Below, piece by piece: positions 36,420 through 48,189 of a stretch of 64,000 nucleotides of DNA. Within the stretch, counting starts at the first letter, position 1; every line of letters begins with the position of its first letter. Position numbers and translations under genes: made by a program. The notes beneath the pieces were generated by a model. That model was not told where the DNA came from and did no database searches. It saw only the letters and a program-made list of their open reading frames with translations. Origin of the DNA: Ligula intestinalis (Eukaryota > Platyhelminthes > Cestoda > Diphyllobothriidea > Diphyllobothriidae); assembly GCA_036362985.1 (NCBI GenBank), contig JAYGXS010000009.1:19721511-19785510 (forward strand), in the 5' to 3' direction.

Positions 36420-36700
36420 CCAGAAAACCAGTCACCGGCGACGTCATGAGTAATTTCGGTCGAGAATTAGTGACCCAGTGACCGCATAATTACATGGGGG
36501 TGACAACTATTTTTGTCCCCTGACTGCATAATCACAGTCAGTTGATGATTATGGATTATTTCCTTACCCCCTATATAAGCTTCCGTTAGCCATCATTTTG
36601 TACTAACTGTTTTGTATTATTTTCATCCATCTGTGGATGACTTGGTGTGCCAGTGTCGAAAATTTACTCAATAAAACACTGGTTCCCAAAGAACTCCTTG
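36420..36700 (+). repeat. Solo PLE-type 3' end
   Basis: The order of signals matches the other element ends: GTGACCGCATAATTACATGG, then TATATAAG at 36572-36579. Next come CTGTGGATGA with a small stem (CTTGG-TGTG-CCAG) and GTCGAAAA, a hammerhead-like but disrupted core at about 36629-36656. AATAAA follows at 36670-36675 and then ACACTGGTTCCC. The upstream coding region is not readable. Confidence 0.45.
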
Positions 36701-37039
36701 TACCGAATGGATTAACTTACACGCGTCATCAGTGGAGTACCTTAGCACAGACACCCTTCAGCACAGAAATTCATTGGTCTGGATAAGTGAATTAGTTGGC
36801 ACTCCGAGATTGAATAATGACAAGGAGGATGGTCTTCGGAAAATAGACTTTTACTCCTGAATTTTGAAGGATGTAGCAAGCGTCCGCCTTCAGACTTAAT
36901 GTAAAGCGGGGAGGCAGGAAGAAAGACGCTCGCAAAATGGGAGAGGATAAATAAGTCATGGTTAGTATCGGTGTGATGGGAGGGGTGTTAAGAAGTAAGG
37001 CAGAGTCACGTGTTGGGGAATGCCGCATCGTAGCATTTT

Positions 37040-37265
37040 CATTCGTCCGGGCATTGATTCACGACTGTTGTAAATGCGAGTCAATGAGCCGTGCACGCAA
37101 CCCATCGTCTGTTAATGTTAGTCAATCTCGAGTGCCAAGCTTTGAGTTGAATTCTCCCGCGTGTCTCGTGTTAGCCATGGCGACATGTTCGATGTTGTTC
37201 CAATTAAAGCAACGGTCACACTCAGTGGAGTGCGTAAATACGACTGATAATGTGTCCCGTCAGTA
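37040..37265 (-). pseudogene. Penelope-like GIY-YIG C-terminal fragment (third family)
   Basis: On the minus strand: HSTECDRCFNWNNIEHVAMA then NTRHAGEF, and after a one-base frame change LKAWHSRLTNINRRW. This corresponds to the end of a PLE GIY-YIG domain (pattern H..GH.F....A.I......R...E.W....SINR), where the Glu of the EAW motif is catalytic; here it reads KAW. The fragment is frameshifted and lacks the GIY and YIG motifs. It differs from the two other PLE families in this window. Confidence 0.5.
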
Positions 37266-38463
37266 AAAGGCTAAATTATTTTCATTTTCGTACCTCCCAA
37301 GACGCCGGCCTGTGTAGCCAAAGAACAACAGACGCATGATGTGCGGTAAACAACCACATTGACCTTGACATTAATGGGTCATGGTTTGACTTTATCATCT
37401 CAAAGTTTCCGTCAAACACTTAACCATGGATCTCTTTTGAAAGGAGAAGTTATTCACTATCCGTTTTTGTGAGTAAAAGTTTGCTTAGTTCACTGGAGTG
37501 CAAATGCCACCGAAGACGCTGGTGACGCCACAATTTTCGCTCAGTTGAAAACTGTAACGAATATCAAATGTGACATTATGACAGCTGTATGCGTCTGATA
37601 TGGTAGTGCCTCAACGTGCTGTTAGTGCAATCTTCTCTCGCGAGTGTATTTTAACAAAACCAAACGTCGCGGCCCCGAATGAAAAAAAGCCGACTATACA
37701 ATGCTGGAAAGGGTTCAACAAAGGTCCGAGAAAATCGTGAAGGGTGCATTTTATTTACACTTAAATGGTGCCACTTATCCGGATACGAGAGTTCGGTTTA
37801 AAAATAGCATCATTTGTGGATACCTACATAAAATGCTTTCATTGATGTACATATAATATCGATATTTTCTATCCAGATTACAGCAAACAAATTCCAGTAA
37901 AAATAATTATTATTCCAGGTAAATATATAATATCCTATCTTATAATACCAGACCTCTTTTGACTGGAAAACTTTCGTCCAATGTTAATATTCTTGTCAAA
38001 CGAAGTACCTATTAGGCGGATTATACTGAAATGTATTGAAAAAAGGTCTGCTTTTCTGCAACACAGCAGCTTATGAACGTTCTCATATTAAGAATGAGCT
38101 AGTATGCTAACTGTTTCCTATCTCATTTATGTCTCTTACTTCGTACTTATGCTTTGTAAAACCTGTCAGATAGCAACCTCAGTTCACGTTTTGTGCAGAT
38201 GAAGATTTCATATTTAGTATACGCAGCCTGAAACACAGTGTCCTTTCTGGAGTTTACTACTTAATCTTTGAGTAATTGGCTACCAAAACTTCCGACAAAA
38301 ACTGAAATTATTAATGTTTTCCTTTTCTGAGTTTGATTCAAAAGCCCCATCAAAAATAGGCTTCGGGCTTTCGATAAATTATTCACGCTTCAACTAACAC
38401 TCTATTGGTCTAACCCTATAGGACTTGGTGAACGATCTCTTTATGTTCAGAGGATACAATTTA
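37266..38463. other. Intergenic, no supported gene
   Basis: AT-rich sequence with no supported feature. Confidence 0.55.
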
Positions 38464-39113
38464 CAGGTTGTCCTAAAAAGTATACACATTTTCAATAAGT
38501 GTATAAATTTTGTTTATTATAATCTTATTATTTTAAAAGGGAAAAATACTGATGTGTCATTTTCAGAAGATGAAATGGTGAACATAATTTTGTTTGATAA
38601 TTCTCATCAGGCCTTAATGTTAATATGGTAATTCAGTAAGTAAAGAATGCGGGTTTATAGAAAAATATAACTGTTGTCAGGACTGCCAGAAAGGCTTGAT
38701 GAGAATTATTGAAAAATAGAACTGTTGTCAGAACTGCTGTAAAGGCCTGATGAGAATAATCGAAAACAAACGTATCTTCGCCATTTTTTCTTCTTAACTT
38801 TTCAATGGGAATTTTCGCAAATTAAGGTGTTATTGTATTGATTCTTTTCACTGCATTTTGACTGTTGAAACACTAGCTGTATTCAGAGAAGCCACAGAGC
38901 TTGAATGCACCCAAATACGAGGAACGTTTTTCATGGTATATAATTTTACATTGCTTTTCGTTGTCAGCAGTGGAATGACTAAAATGAACGTAAGTTTCTG
39001 AACATTCAGTAAAAACGAAAAAAATATTTTAACGATTTTTAACTGATACAATTATGAGAAACCCCAATTTTAAAATTATGTGAAATGTGCATACATCTTT
39101 TTGGGACACCTTG
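38464..39113. mobile_element. Mariner-type MITE, 650 bp, with TA target-site duplication
   Basis: The left end CAGGTTGTCCTAAAAAG (38464) and the reverse complement of the right end CAAGGTGTCCCAAAAAG (ending 39113) form terminal inverted repeats. These extend with gaps through TATACACATTTTCA versus TGTATGCACATTTCA for about 40 bases. Each end is directly flanked by TA (38462-38463 and 39114-39115), the duplication made by Tc1/mariner transposases. No transposase is readable, so this is a non-autonomous copy. Inside, 38598-38620 is an inverted match to 38742-38760, and 38661-38711 is tandemly repeated at about 38713-38763. Confidence 0.75.
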
Positions 39114-39115
39114 TA

Positions 39116-40489
39116 TTTGCTGCATCACAGCATGGTTAAAGTATTAACTTCAGAATTAGCTAGTCTAGGGAAGATGTTCACATTTGTCCACTTATGCTTT
39201 GGCTGAAAGAGATTATTCTAGGTTACAAGTGATCCTACACGTCTCAGGTAGGAAAGATGGAAGATGTTAACAAGTTAATGCGTTGATTTCTTTTGAGTTA
39301 CTGACATAGCTGATTATTTACCTTTTCTTAGACAATATGAGTGGCTATAGGCGTTAACTGCATTTCGCATTAAACTCCACAAGAAGTTTTAAATTTATTT
39401 TTTATTAAGAATTATACCCTGGTGATTAAGAAAAATTGTGCTGAACAATTTATCATAAATACTAAAACTGTTACTCGTTCTCAGGGAATTCCGAAATGAT
39501 TTGTTAAATGAACAAGATAATTATGATCTATAACAGTGTCATTAGGTTACCACGTGCATATCTGTAGCTATTTGTTTGAAGGGGAATTTATTCACTGCGT
39601 ATTGTGTCAAAACCACATAAGAGTTTATTCCCACGTAAACTTAGCATTCATAACTAACAGATATTTAGGGGTACCTTTTCTTTCTTTTGATCATCACAAC
39701 CTTGAATTTAATTTTAAATCATACTACACAAACCGGACGGCAAAGAGATTAGTAATGAGATGAGCTCTTTTTCCCTGCAATTAGAACCAAGGAATTGCTG
39801 GTGATTTCTTAACGACTAGGTCCATTGTTTTTGGAGTCCACCAAGTTCTGCGTAATCGAGCCTCTTTTAGTCTTTTAAGTGCCATAAAAATGATGTTCTC
39901 TCCCGATATTGAGTCTGATTCCGAAAAGAACCTCTTCATAAAACTTAGTTCTTGAGAAGGCAAAAGAACCTACTAGTGCCGATTGTTGATTGGCTTCACA
40001 CCAGGATAGACAAAACCGAATGAGAGACCAACACAGCCCACATATATTCCGTAGTGCAGTGTTACCCTTTGTCAAAAATGCTTCTGGAATGAATTTTAAG
40101 TGAAAAAAAAAACTAATAAATTGATAATGACATTTTGTGCATAACTGTGCTTAAGTTACCCGCGGATTGGCTGAGAGGTCTACGATGTTTAATTGTGCGT
40201 GAAATCCACCGGATCCGCTTATTCCAGAGTGTAGTACGCCTAGGAAGCTTGCATTTATAAACGGTAATAAACGTCGTGGGATGCGAACTTTGCAGTGGAA
40301 GAGAACATTTGGCCTTCTCAGAATTAAAACTCAGGTTTTTATGCCTGCCTGCAAAGGTGATCTGTATGACACTTTCCCACATGGGAAGTGCAATGTGCGC
40401 TTTCGAAAAGCTGACTCATGTTGTGTGAAAGGCATAGGCAGGTCATTGAATATTCAGTACAAGCGAACATGCGAGTCCCAAGTAGTAAA
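39116..40489. other. Intergenic, no supported gene
   Basis: Short ORFs only (66 codons at 39875-40075, 89 at 40113-40382, both minus), none recognised. Confidence 0.5.
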
Positions 40490-40896
40490 TGAGAAGAAAA
40501 CTACTCGATCGCTGGGGCAATAGGATTATTCGCCCGACGTTTCGAGATCCGTCGTGGATTTATCATCAGAGACATAGTCAAAGTCCTAGCAGGTCGGATA
40601 ACGTATGCGCAAGAGTATTTCGAGAAAACATTCGTTACTGTAAACATACAGCGACAATTAACCGTACTTGCCTTCTTGAGTGCAGTTCGGCTGTTGAACG
40701 GCGTGCACGCTCTGACCTTCTGACCTTTTAATACGCGTGGTGGAATCGGGCGTGATGACTGTTCGGTAAGTGACGTGGAGGGTGACGTGGTGGCCTGTCT
40801 ATTCTCCAAGCGTCCAGTTAAATCTCAGCACCGAATATGGTTTGGGCAAATCGTTGCACTTGTTTACGGATTGGGGGCTCGTGAACCATGATTCAA
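40490..40896 (-). mobile_element. PLE 3' end, minus-strand half of an inverted pair
   Basis: On the minus strand it begins inside the GIY-YIG domain at LLESWFTSPQSVNKCNDL (about 40896-40840), runs to a stop near 40801, then a 3' untranslated part with a hammerhead motif at 40573-40532. The coding tail closely matches the plus-strand half and the 14-kb PLE (LLESWFSGPQSINKRNDL). The untranslated part shares ACAGTCATCACGCCCGATT with the plus-strand half at 41243. Confidence 0.8.
40532..40573 (-). ncRNA. Small hammerhead ribozyme candidate (dimer type)
   Basis: On the minus strand: helix I GUCU pairs with GGGC (G-U pairs included), core CUGAUGA (40569-40563), stem II AUCC-ACGAC-GGAU, GAAAC (40543-40539), GUC (40538-40536). 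GAAAC is followed at once by GUC, so ACGU would be the helix III strand of two partner molecules. All core bases are intact. It sits about 230 bases after the PLE stop, as expected for a PLE terminal ribozyme. Confidence 0.65.
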
Positions 40897-41345
40897 GTAA
40901 CTGCAGTAGCGAGCAAAGCAAATATTTCGGAGAAAGTGGAAGGCATCTCAAGACGCGAATTCCCGAACACGTGGCAGCGGTGTGGCGGAATGACACCAAT
41001 TCTAATGTGACGGCCTATTCTACGAGACCCAGCCACACATTCAAATTTGATGAAGCCAGAATTATCGCAAGGGAGGACAATCATGTTAGCCCGAGAATTA
41101 CTTGACTCATGGTTTACGGGCCCGCAATCCGTAAACCAGTGCAATGATTTGCTCAAACCCTATTCGGCGCTGAGATTTTACTTAGCGCTTGGGGAACAGA
41201 CAGACCATCACGTCACCCTACGCCAGTACCGGAGGGTCAGATGACCGAACAGTCATCACGCCCGATTTTACCACGCGTAGTGAAAGGTCAGTCGGTCAGA
41301 GCCTGCATGTCGTTCAAAAGACCACCTACACTCAACAAGGCTGGC
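40897..41345 (+). pseudogene. PLE GIY-YIG domain and 3' end, plus-strand half of an inverted pair
   Basis: From the axis near 40896 the plus strand reads CSSEQSKYFGESGRHLKTRI (YIG half of the nuclease), EHVAAVWRNDTNSNV and HTFKFDEARIIAREDNHV. After a one-base frameshift near 41088 it continues ARELLDSWFTGPQSVNQCND with the catalytic Glu. It then runs into untranslated sequence resembling the minus-strand half up to about 41345. The copy is truncated at both ends and broken; its hammerhead segment was not reached. Confidence 0.8.
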
Positions 41346-41413
41346 TTGTCTCTTAGCTTGGAAATTATTCCACTACTTGCAGTTAATTCGTTCATTTTGA
41401 CCAGCTAAAATCC

Positions 41414-42110
41414 ATGTCTCTTCCCAACAACTGTGGAGTTCTCCAAAGGTCTATATTATCTCTTTACCTCTTTTTCCTTCATGCCGAAAGTTGGATTGTT
41501 AAATATACTAATAATAAAGTTATTGGTCACCCTCTCAAAATTCAAATACACCTCCAAGTATTGAAGTATGGAGTGGACCAAGTCGCAGCATGGTCGTCAG
41601 CAAATGGCATTCAACTTAACAACCGGAAGTCAGTCGACTGTGATACCCTCCAAATTCTTAAACCAGTGACATTCTGCTCAACGCGTTATGCTCTTTCCGG
41701 TACCGCGATGTTACTCAACCATCTAACCCCTCATTTACTTTTAATATTGAAGGCCTATTTATTAAAATCCTTACACATTTATGTTAAAGCTGCTGCGTGC
41801 GTTCATCTCACACACCACAAGCCCTAATCTGGCGATACAGAGATACCTGCATTATCATGCTTTACAACTTCATCAGCTTTACTCAAACTAAGACCTAGCC
41901 ACTTTTGAACGTATCCTCCTTAGGCAGCCGCTGTTTTTAGCTAGCAGTGTAATACAGCGACAAGTTAAAATGGTCATGCAATTTGCTGATCTATCCTTAG
42001 TGAGGTCGCTCAACGTCTCCCCTATGAACTAAGGGCTGCGAAGTCTTCCCGTACAATGCACCGAAGCTTGCGTCATATGTTTTGCCGTACATTGACTGTA
42101 CTCCAAATCC
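41414..42110 (+). pseudogene. Jockey/CR1-like reverse transcriptase fragment
   Basis: GVLQRSILSLYLFF is a decayed motif B (normally GVPQGSVLSP), followed after a deletion by IVKYTNNKVIGHP, where TNN stands in place of the catalytic ADD. LQVLKYGVDQVAAWSSANGI and QLNNRKSV follow as motif D. The later segment near 42020-42075 reads QRLPYELRAAKSSRTMHRSL, typical of the C-terminus of such elements. Catalytic residues are lost, so it is a fossil. It is distinct from the RTE-type RT at 5.6 kb. The exact clade is an inference. Confidence 0.65.
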
Positions 42111-42495
42111 AAACACGTTACTTAATGTGTGAAGAAACGGAACTTGGAAAGTAAAAAGCCAACCTGTTCCCGTAACTTTTAACTTTGAGTATTCTATGAC
42201 CTTTTAACGTGATCCCTTACCTGAACATATTCCTCGCTTTCCGAGAATGGAGCCATTTTTTCTGAACATTTTTGGATACTATCTTCAAAATAAGGTTTTC
42301 TCTTTCTATGACATTGCACTGCTATTAGAACCAAATGCGTGATATGGAAGAGTTGGCAGAGTACGCAGCACATATCTGACCAACCATCGAAAGCTCTTTT
42401 TTCCATTCCGTGGTGCATAAGGTGAATGTATTTACGTTGGATGTCTGAGCCCTCGGCCAGCTCCAAGCCTGCGTATAGAATCGTCACGGTCTTCA
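42111..42495. other. Short spacer between two retroelement fragments
   Basis: AT-rich sequence; the 100-codon minus-strand ORF at 42194-42496 has no recognised motif. Confidence 0.45.
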
Positions 42496-43600
42496 ATTGT
42501 CAACTAAACTGAAGAGTCACAAGGCTGTCGTGGTCACAACACTGATGTACGGAGCGGAGACCTGGACCGTCTACGCCAACCAAGCTCAGGGGCTAAAAAA
42601 GTTACCGTGTCAGATGCTTTCGCCGGATACTGAAGATATAGTGGCAGGAAGGGATTCCGGACACGGACGTCCTGGAGAAGATGGGAGTTCTTAGCATGCA
42701 CATCATGCTCAGGCAAAAATAACTTCGCTGGAGCGGTTACGTGGTACGGATGGACGATCACCGACTACCAAAGCGACCGTTTTATGTCAATTTCGCTGTA
42801 AAGGTTCGTCTCAAAGGAGGACAAAAAGGATTTTCAAGAACACACTGAAGAACTCTTTGAAGCATCTCTAAATCAGTACGGTGACCTCGGAGGAAAAAGC
42901 ACAGGGCCGATCTACGTGGCAAACAACGGCGTAGCAATCTACGATGCCAGTCGAATTGTCGCCGCAATGTTAAAACGGACGGCGAGCAAGCCTCACAACC
43001 AACGGACGCACACTGGTACCGCACAAGACCTTTCAATGCATCCGCGCTGTCAACGCTCCTTCCGAACACGCATTTGCTTGGTCGGCATCCTTCGGTAGCT
43101 GCTCACCCCTACTCCGACGGCATCAATGTCTACAGCATCAAATACTCCAACGGACCTTTCTCTGCCAACCATCTCGACGGAGACGACCATCACCGCAGAT
43201 TGCTCATTACCCTCATCCACCCTTGCCACCCCACCCGCAAATTCCTCTGATTCCTCTGACGCATCACCTGAACCCTCTGCCAACTCTGAGGGCCTAATAG
43301 CCCTCACTGCAATCGCTCATTCACTTCGGCCAATAGCGAATCCATCCCACATAGACTGGTGAACTAGTGCCTGGAGCGCCAACACACAGACGAGATCATT
43401 GGCATTACTGGCCACACTGCCCTCGGACATTCGCCCATCGCATTGGCCTACTAGATCATATGCGCATTCACGACGGTGGCATTGACCGTGTTGTCTACAC
43501 ACCAAGCACACCCACCCCTCCGCCACTAGCTTCAGTCCCACTCATTTATCGCCTCACCACCTACAAAGCAAGACTGCACCTTCACGTTTGTCGACAACCT
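42496..43600 (+). pseudogene. RTE-like element C-terminus with C2H2 zinc fingers
   Basis: Pieces in shifting frames follow the order of a flatworm RTE-like [22 protein letters not shown] (end of RT) is at 42536-42592. A decayed stretch follows at 42600-42900 (near LERLRGTDG). AIYDASRIVAAM and HPRCQRSFRTRICLVG, a first finger-like motif, are at 42940-43090. A Ser/Thr/Pro-rich linker spans 43120-43330. VPGAPTHRRDHWHYWPHCPRT and FAHRIGLLDHMRIH, a C2H2 finger, are at 43367-43480. Several frameshifts and stops make it non-functional. The fingers probably help nucleic-acid binding in intact copies. Confidence 0.75.
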
Positions 43601-44469
43601 CAAGGTAAGTGCCCCCAGGTAAACCGAACTTTTCTTTCATATTTTCCCTTATCGCCCTTATTTATGCTGTCTTTTGTACTAGCACTTATAAGCATGGTTC
43701 CTCGTTCTAGCTCCAACAGCATTATAATCCAATCGCTATTACTAGTTGCACGATATCAGCTCCTAGGCAATCAGGTTTACTCTTCCTCACTTGCCGCCTT
43801 GTTTTGAAATAGCGACCTCCCTGCCGGATATCCATTTGCACCTTTAGCCCTGCCTCAGACATTCCTGCTATCAGCAGCAACTTAGGTTTACATCCCAAAG
43901 CCACATCAGTCATGTCATTGTATAGGCATTACAAGTTTCACAGTCAACACTATCGTTCGGTGATGGAAGAATTCGCTAATAGTTGTCCTCACCGCAGGCC
44001 GCGCTTCTCACGTGATCACGGCTAACACTCGGACCGGTTGATCTTCGCTGTCATGGTGTGACACTGGGGATGCGAAGGAGGAGAGATTGATCACTGCTCT
44101 ACACCTGGCCATCGGCAGTGCGTAAAGCCGACTGACATAACTTAGCAGCGTGGAGACTAACGACAATCGATACCCATGCTTTAGCCTCTCTGATCAAGGT
44201 GGGAAAGACTGCTGTCAAAACAGGGGGAGTAGTCTGCGGATAAACGTGGCTTCCAAGCTAGTTAGCACACATTGTACTCCCATGTTAATACTAACGCCGA
44301 ACTGGCTTCTAGCTCTCAGGCACGCTAAGCATTGTTAATTGCGATCTGCATTCCTTTGCAGTACTGTTTCTCTTGCAGTCATTAGTGTTACAAACATTAC
44401 CAGAAGAAACCATGGTAACTGCAGTCGTCTCGAGGACTCCATGACAATCCTTCGCTGAATGGCAAGCTG
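43601..44469. other. Intergenic, no supported gene
   Basis: Moderate GC with no recognised domain; the 43367 frame stays open to 43807 but beyond the finger it is not recognisable. Confidence 0.5.
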
Positions 44470-44710
44470 TGTTCCTCTTCCTGTTGTAGTTCTCTTTCGT
44501 TCCTTTCACTTTCCACCTTTCTGTTTCATTTTCTGTCAATCCTCTCCAGTTCTCTTTATCCCTTCGCTACCTCCCCTTTTTGATATCATTTTTTTCCATC
44601 TTCCTCTCTTTGTCATCCTTCTTCTTCGTCCTACTCTCTTCTAAATGTTCTGTATACCCACAATTACAACCTTCACTGGCTTGTTTCTCTCTATCTTTCT
44701 CTCCTTTCGT
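44470..44710. repeat. Pyrimidine-rich low-complexity tract
   Basis: The plus strand is dominated by C and T (runs such as TTCCTCTTCC, CTTTCCACCTTTCT, TTTCTCTCTATCTTTCTCTCC). The short ORFs across it in several frames are products of this bias. Confidence 0.75.
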
Positions 44711-47700
44711 AGCCTCGCCCACGGACGCAACCGGCAGTGGAATTTGGGTAGTCAACGACTTAATGGTTACCCCGTCTTAGAAGGGTGTTGGCCCAGGCTT
44801 TGTGCAGGACTGTTTTTAACCCTTGAGATTTTAACGTCTGTATACATATTTAATGCCAGGCTTTGGCAAAGCACGGTCCCTGTGGCCTGGTAGGCGCTGG
44901 CACTTCCTCTCGGTCGTGATTCCCTGCCGGTGCATGCGTTCGCGCTCCCACTCGTTTCAGGCCCCATCTCAGGTTTCGAAGCAGCTCTGCGGTCGCTAGA
45001 CGGTGGTAGAGAGTGAGGTTGACCCTCAGCACGCGGCTGTCCTCCCTATGATAAATATACAGCAAGTGACATATCTGATGCAAAGTTGGGGATTGGAGAA
45101 TTCAACACAAACTTGAGATCGTTCATTAAGTTCATTGGGTTGGCTTGAGCCGCAAAATGCTGTTTATTAGAATTGATTTCCATTCAGCTCAGTACGGTTG
45201 ACGAAAATATAGGTGGAAATGGACGAAATCCACCGTTATTGATATCCAAGTAATTTCCTATGCTATTATGCGCTTCTGAGAAAAGACTCATGTTTGTGCG
45301 TGCTGAAGTATAAAACAATATTCACAATGAGCAGAGAATATTTAATTATATTTGTTCACAACAGATAATGTTTTGTTTTGCGTCCATAAAATTGAGTTAA
45401 GTGTACTGACGAAATACAGCACTAGAGTCGGGAAAAGGTGTATAAATTTAGTTAACAAATATTTGTCCTACAAATCTCTTACGTTTTCTGCCCTAAAGAT
45501 GAGTACTTAATTCACAAGACGCAAAAATGTGTTTTACTACGCCAAAATTAGAAGGCTTATTTTACATTCCATGAACTTCCTCGAAATCTCATATATTTTC
45601 TTATTAACCTCGTAAACTAACTCCATCCAAATGTTGTCAAAATGTAGACGAAAATCAATAGATTTAAAAAAAATCAAAAAGTAAAGACTAAAATTTACCA
45701 TGATATTTAAGGTTACTCTGTTGTGCAATTAAAATCAAAGAGCGGTGCCCTGAAGTAAAAGAGCGTATTCAAAACTGCTCTGGTTTATGAAGACATGTAA
45801 GTTCTAGCAGAGAGTTTCCCTATACGTTTTAGGGAAGTCAAAAACCGGTCAAATTTTCCCATTTTGATCTTGACTTTATCTTCGAAACAGGTATCGTTCA
45901 CAGACATTCGACTTCGAATTATCTAACTAAAGCGCTTTTTAAAGAGGTACATTGTTCAAGAAAGTTCTTAAATTAATCTTAATCGTATTTATTCTTGGCT
46001 CTTATGGTGGAAATTTATTTTTCTGGGCAATGAATTGACATGTTTTGGGCGATTCTATTGTCATGGCCGACGGAGGCAACCATCAAAGGATGAATGTTTA
46101 AGAACTCCTTATTTAGGTAAATGCTTCTAAGATATTTCTTATTTGTAAATTTTCGGTAAACACGTTGAACGAAATTGGTATTTATGGATATACAAAGCAA
46201 AACTGTGAAATTCGTAAGGTGTTGAACATAATTTCGAAATGAGTTTGCTCCTCGTCGCACTCAAACCCTCCATATAATTTTTTTGAAATGTGACAAACGG
46301 AAATTTCTTTCCACATACACAAGATGGTATGAATTTGATTGCAAGTACAACCATCATCTAACTTTTTTTAGTAGACAGGCAGCCTATCCGTGTGTGGCAG
46401 TCAATGTATTTTTATTCCACTCAACAGCCGGAATGCAATTTCCATATAAAAGTATTTTGCGATTGTCAATAAAAATTTATACAAGGCACGCAAAAATCTT
46501 TTCGTGCATTTAAAATGGAAATGTGTTCAAAGTATCTAAATTTGGATAAAACTCTACTTAAGGTGACTACATCCATTTCTGACACATTTAGTGTAAGTTT
46601 ACATGTTATTGGGAAAAATTTTGTTGATAAAAAATTGGTATTTGTGCATATTCTGCATAACCTTGCCATCCATTTCCATTCCAATGCTTTAAACACACTT
46701 TTATTTCACATTGGACCAGTAAAGTTTCACATTGCCATTTGTTGAGTTTGCAGATTTTGGTGAAAATTACATTTTTCTATGCTATTTAATAGTAATTTCT
46801 CAAACAAACTCTGAATTTCTTTTACTTATAGTTCTAATCATACTGTTTAAATAGTTTTGGGGCACGTCGCGTGTGCTGACTTCCCGCAAAATTACTTTCA
46901 TTAGGTTTTCCAACTTATTTAATGAGTAAGAACACTTACTGTAAATGCGCTTGAATCTACCACGGTGCGCTAAACGCAGTGGCTTAGAGGGTTTGCCAAC
47001 TTAAGAGAAAGCTCGTGCCACCTACGTTGCTACCTGACTTGTACGCGTGCATTCGTGTGTGCATATGTGCTGTGGTGGAGAACTGAGAGTCAAGCTTCAA
47101 TGGCTGTTTCTTAATGTGGCCATTATGGCGCTCTATCACACGCGGGAGCCTACCTAGGCTGTTGGCTGCGTCAAGTGTGCATGTGTTGAGTGACTATCAC
47201 GCCAAACACCTACACTCTTCCTTTTCCCCGGTCATACTGCATTCGTCTTTACACCAGAAACGGAGGTGGGAGCGGTGAGTGATTAAAAATATTCCCCACG
47301 AGTCTGCTTGATCTCTTTGTTTTCATTTGTGATAGCTCGCTGCATTGCTTCAGCTTAATGAAGCCTTCGTGCCGCTTGTCCAACTCGCCTCTGTGTCGGC
47401 TCTGGCTATCTTCAGTGTTTGCTCCGGTTTGTTGCAGCACACGGCTACCCATCGTCGATATCGACGGGGAACTGTCGGATGTTCAAACAGACAGAAATTG
47501 TTTAAAGTTTCCTGCATGATGCCTTTAAAATCTTTTTTTTAAAACGATTTTTAAATGTTGCTCCTTAAATAGATTAGCATCATGGTAGTTTTGCGTAAAT
47601 CATAGCTAACTGGCGTGCCGTAGACTCATACGTTAAGTTTGCACTCGATTGCAAGGCCATTTTGCCATATCATACAATGCTACCCTCTGTACATTGTTTC

Positions 47701-48189
47701 CGCTCCAAAGTTGTAAAATTATGCTTTTTTGCAACAACCTCAAATATTGTTTCTAGGCATTCCGTTCAAATATCTCAACATACATGGAACCGGTGTTAGC
47801 GAGTCTTATCTGTTGCGGCACTGATTTTGACACCTGCAAATTTCATTATGCAAAACGTGGCGATATGAGCTGCGTCAGTTAATCAGCTGCATCTGGCGAC
47901 GGAGCACTCACGCGATAAGGTGGGTCACATTACCAGAAAACACGTAAACGGAACGTAAAATACTTATTGGTTTAGCCTTAGCATAGGTATTTTGATACGG
48001 TGAGGGGAGTAAATCCTGGGAAATCCTGTCAGTATAAAGATTGCCCTTTTAATAAGGTTTTATTATGAGAAATGGGCATTAACTTCGGCGAAATCGGGAG
48101 AAGTCTCATGTCGAAGGAAGTTCCTTAGCCATTAAGTATGACATAGCCAAATGTTTTATTACTGTGCACTATGCTTTAGAAAAACTCCA
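44711..48189. other. Intergenic, no supported gene
   Basis: Bases 44860-45060 and 46860-47480 are less AT-rich; the rest is AT-rich. ORFs are at most 82 codons and none is recognised. Confidence 0.5.

Noticed and set aside
38747..38767. CTGATGAG-AATAAT-CGAAAAC, looking like another hammerhead
   Set aside because: It is part of the internal inverted and tandem repeats of the mariner-type MITE. Helix I is only 3 bp and no stable helix III can be drawn; the sister copies do not keep the core.
44459..44780. Overlapping ORFs in several frames
   Set aside because: They arise from a pyrimidine-rich tract that lacks stop codons by composition, not from coding constraint.
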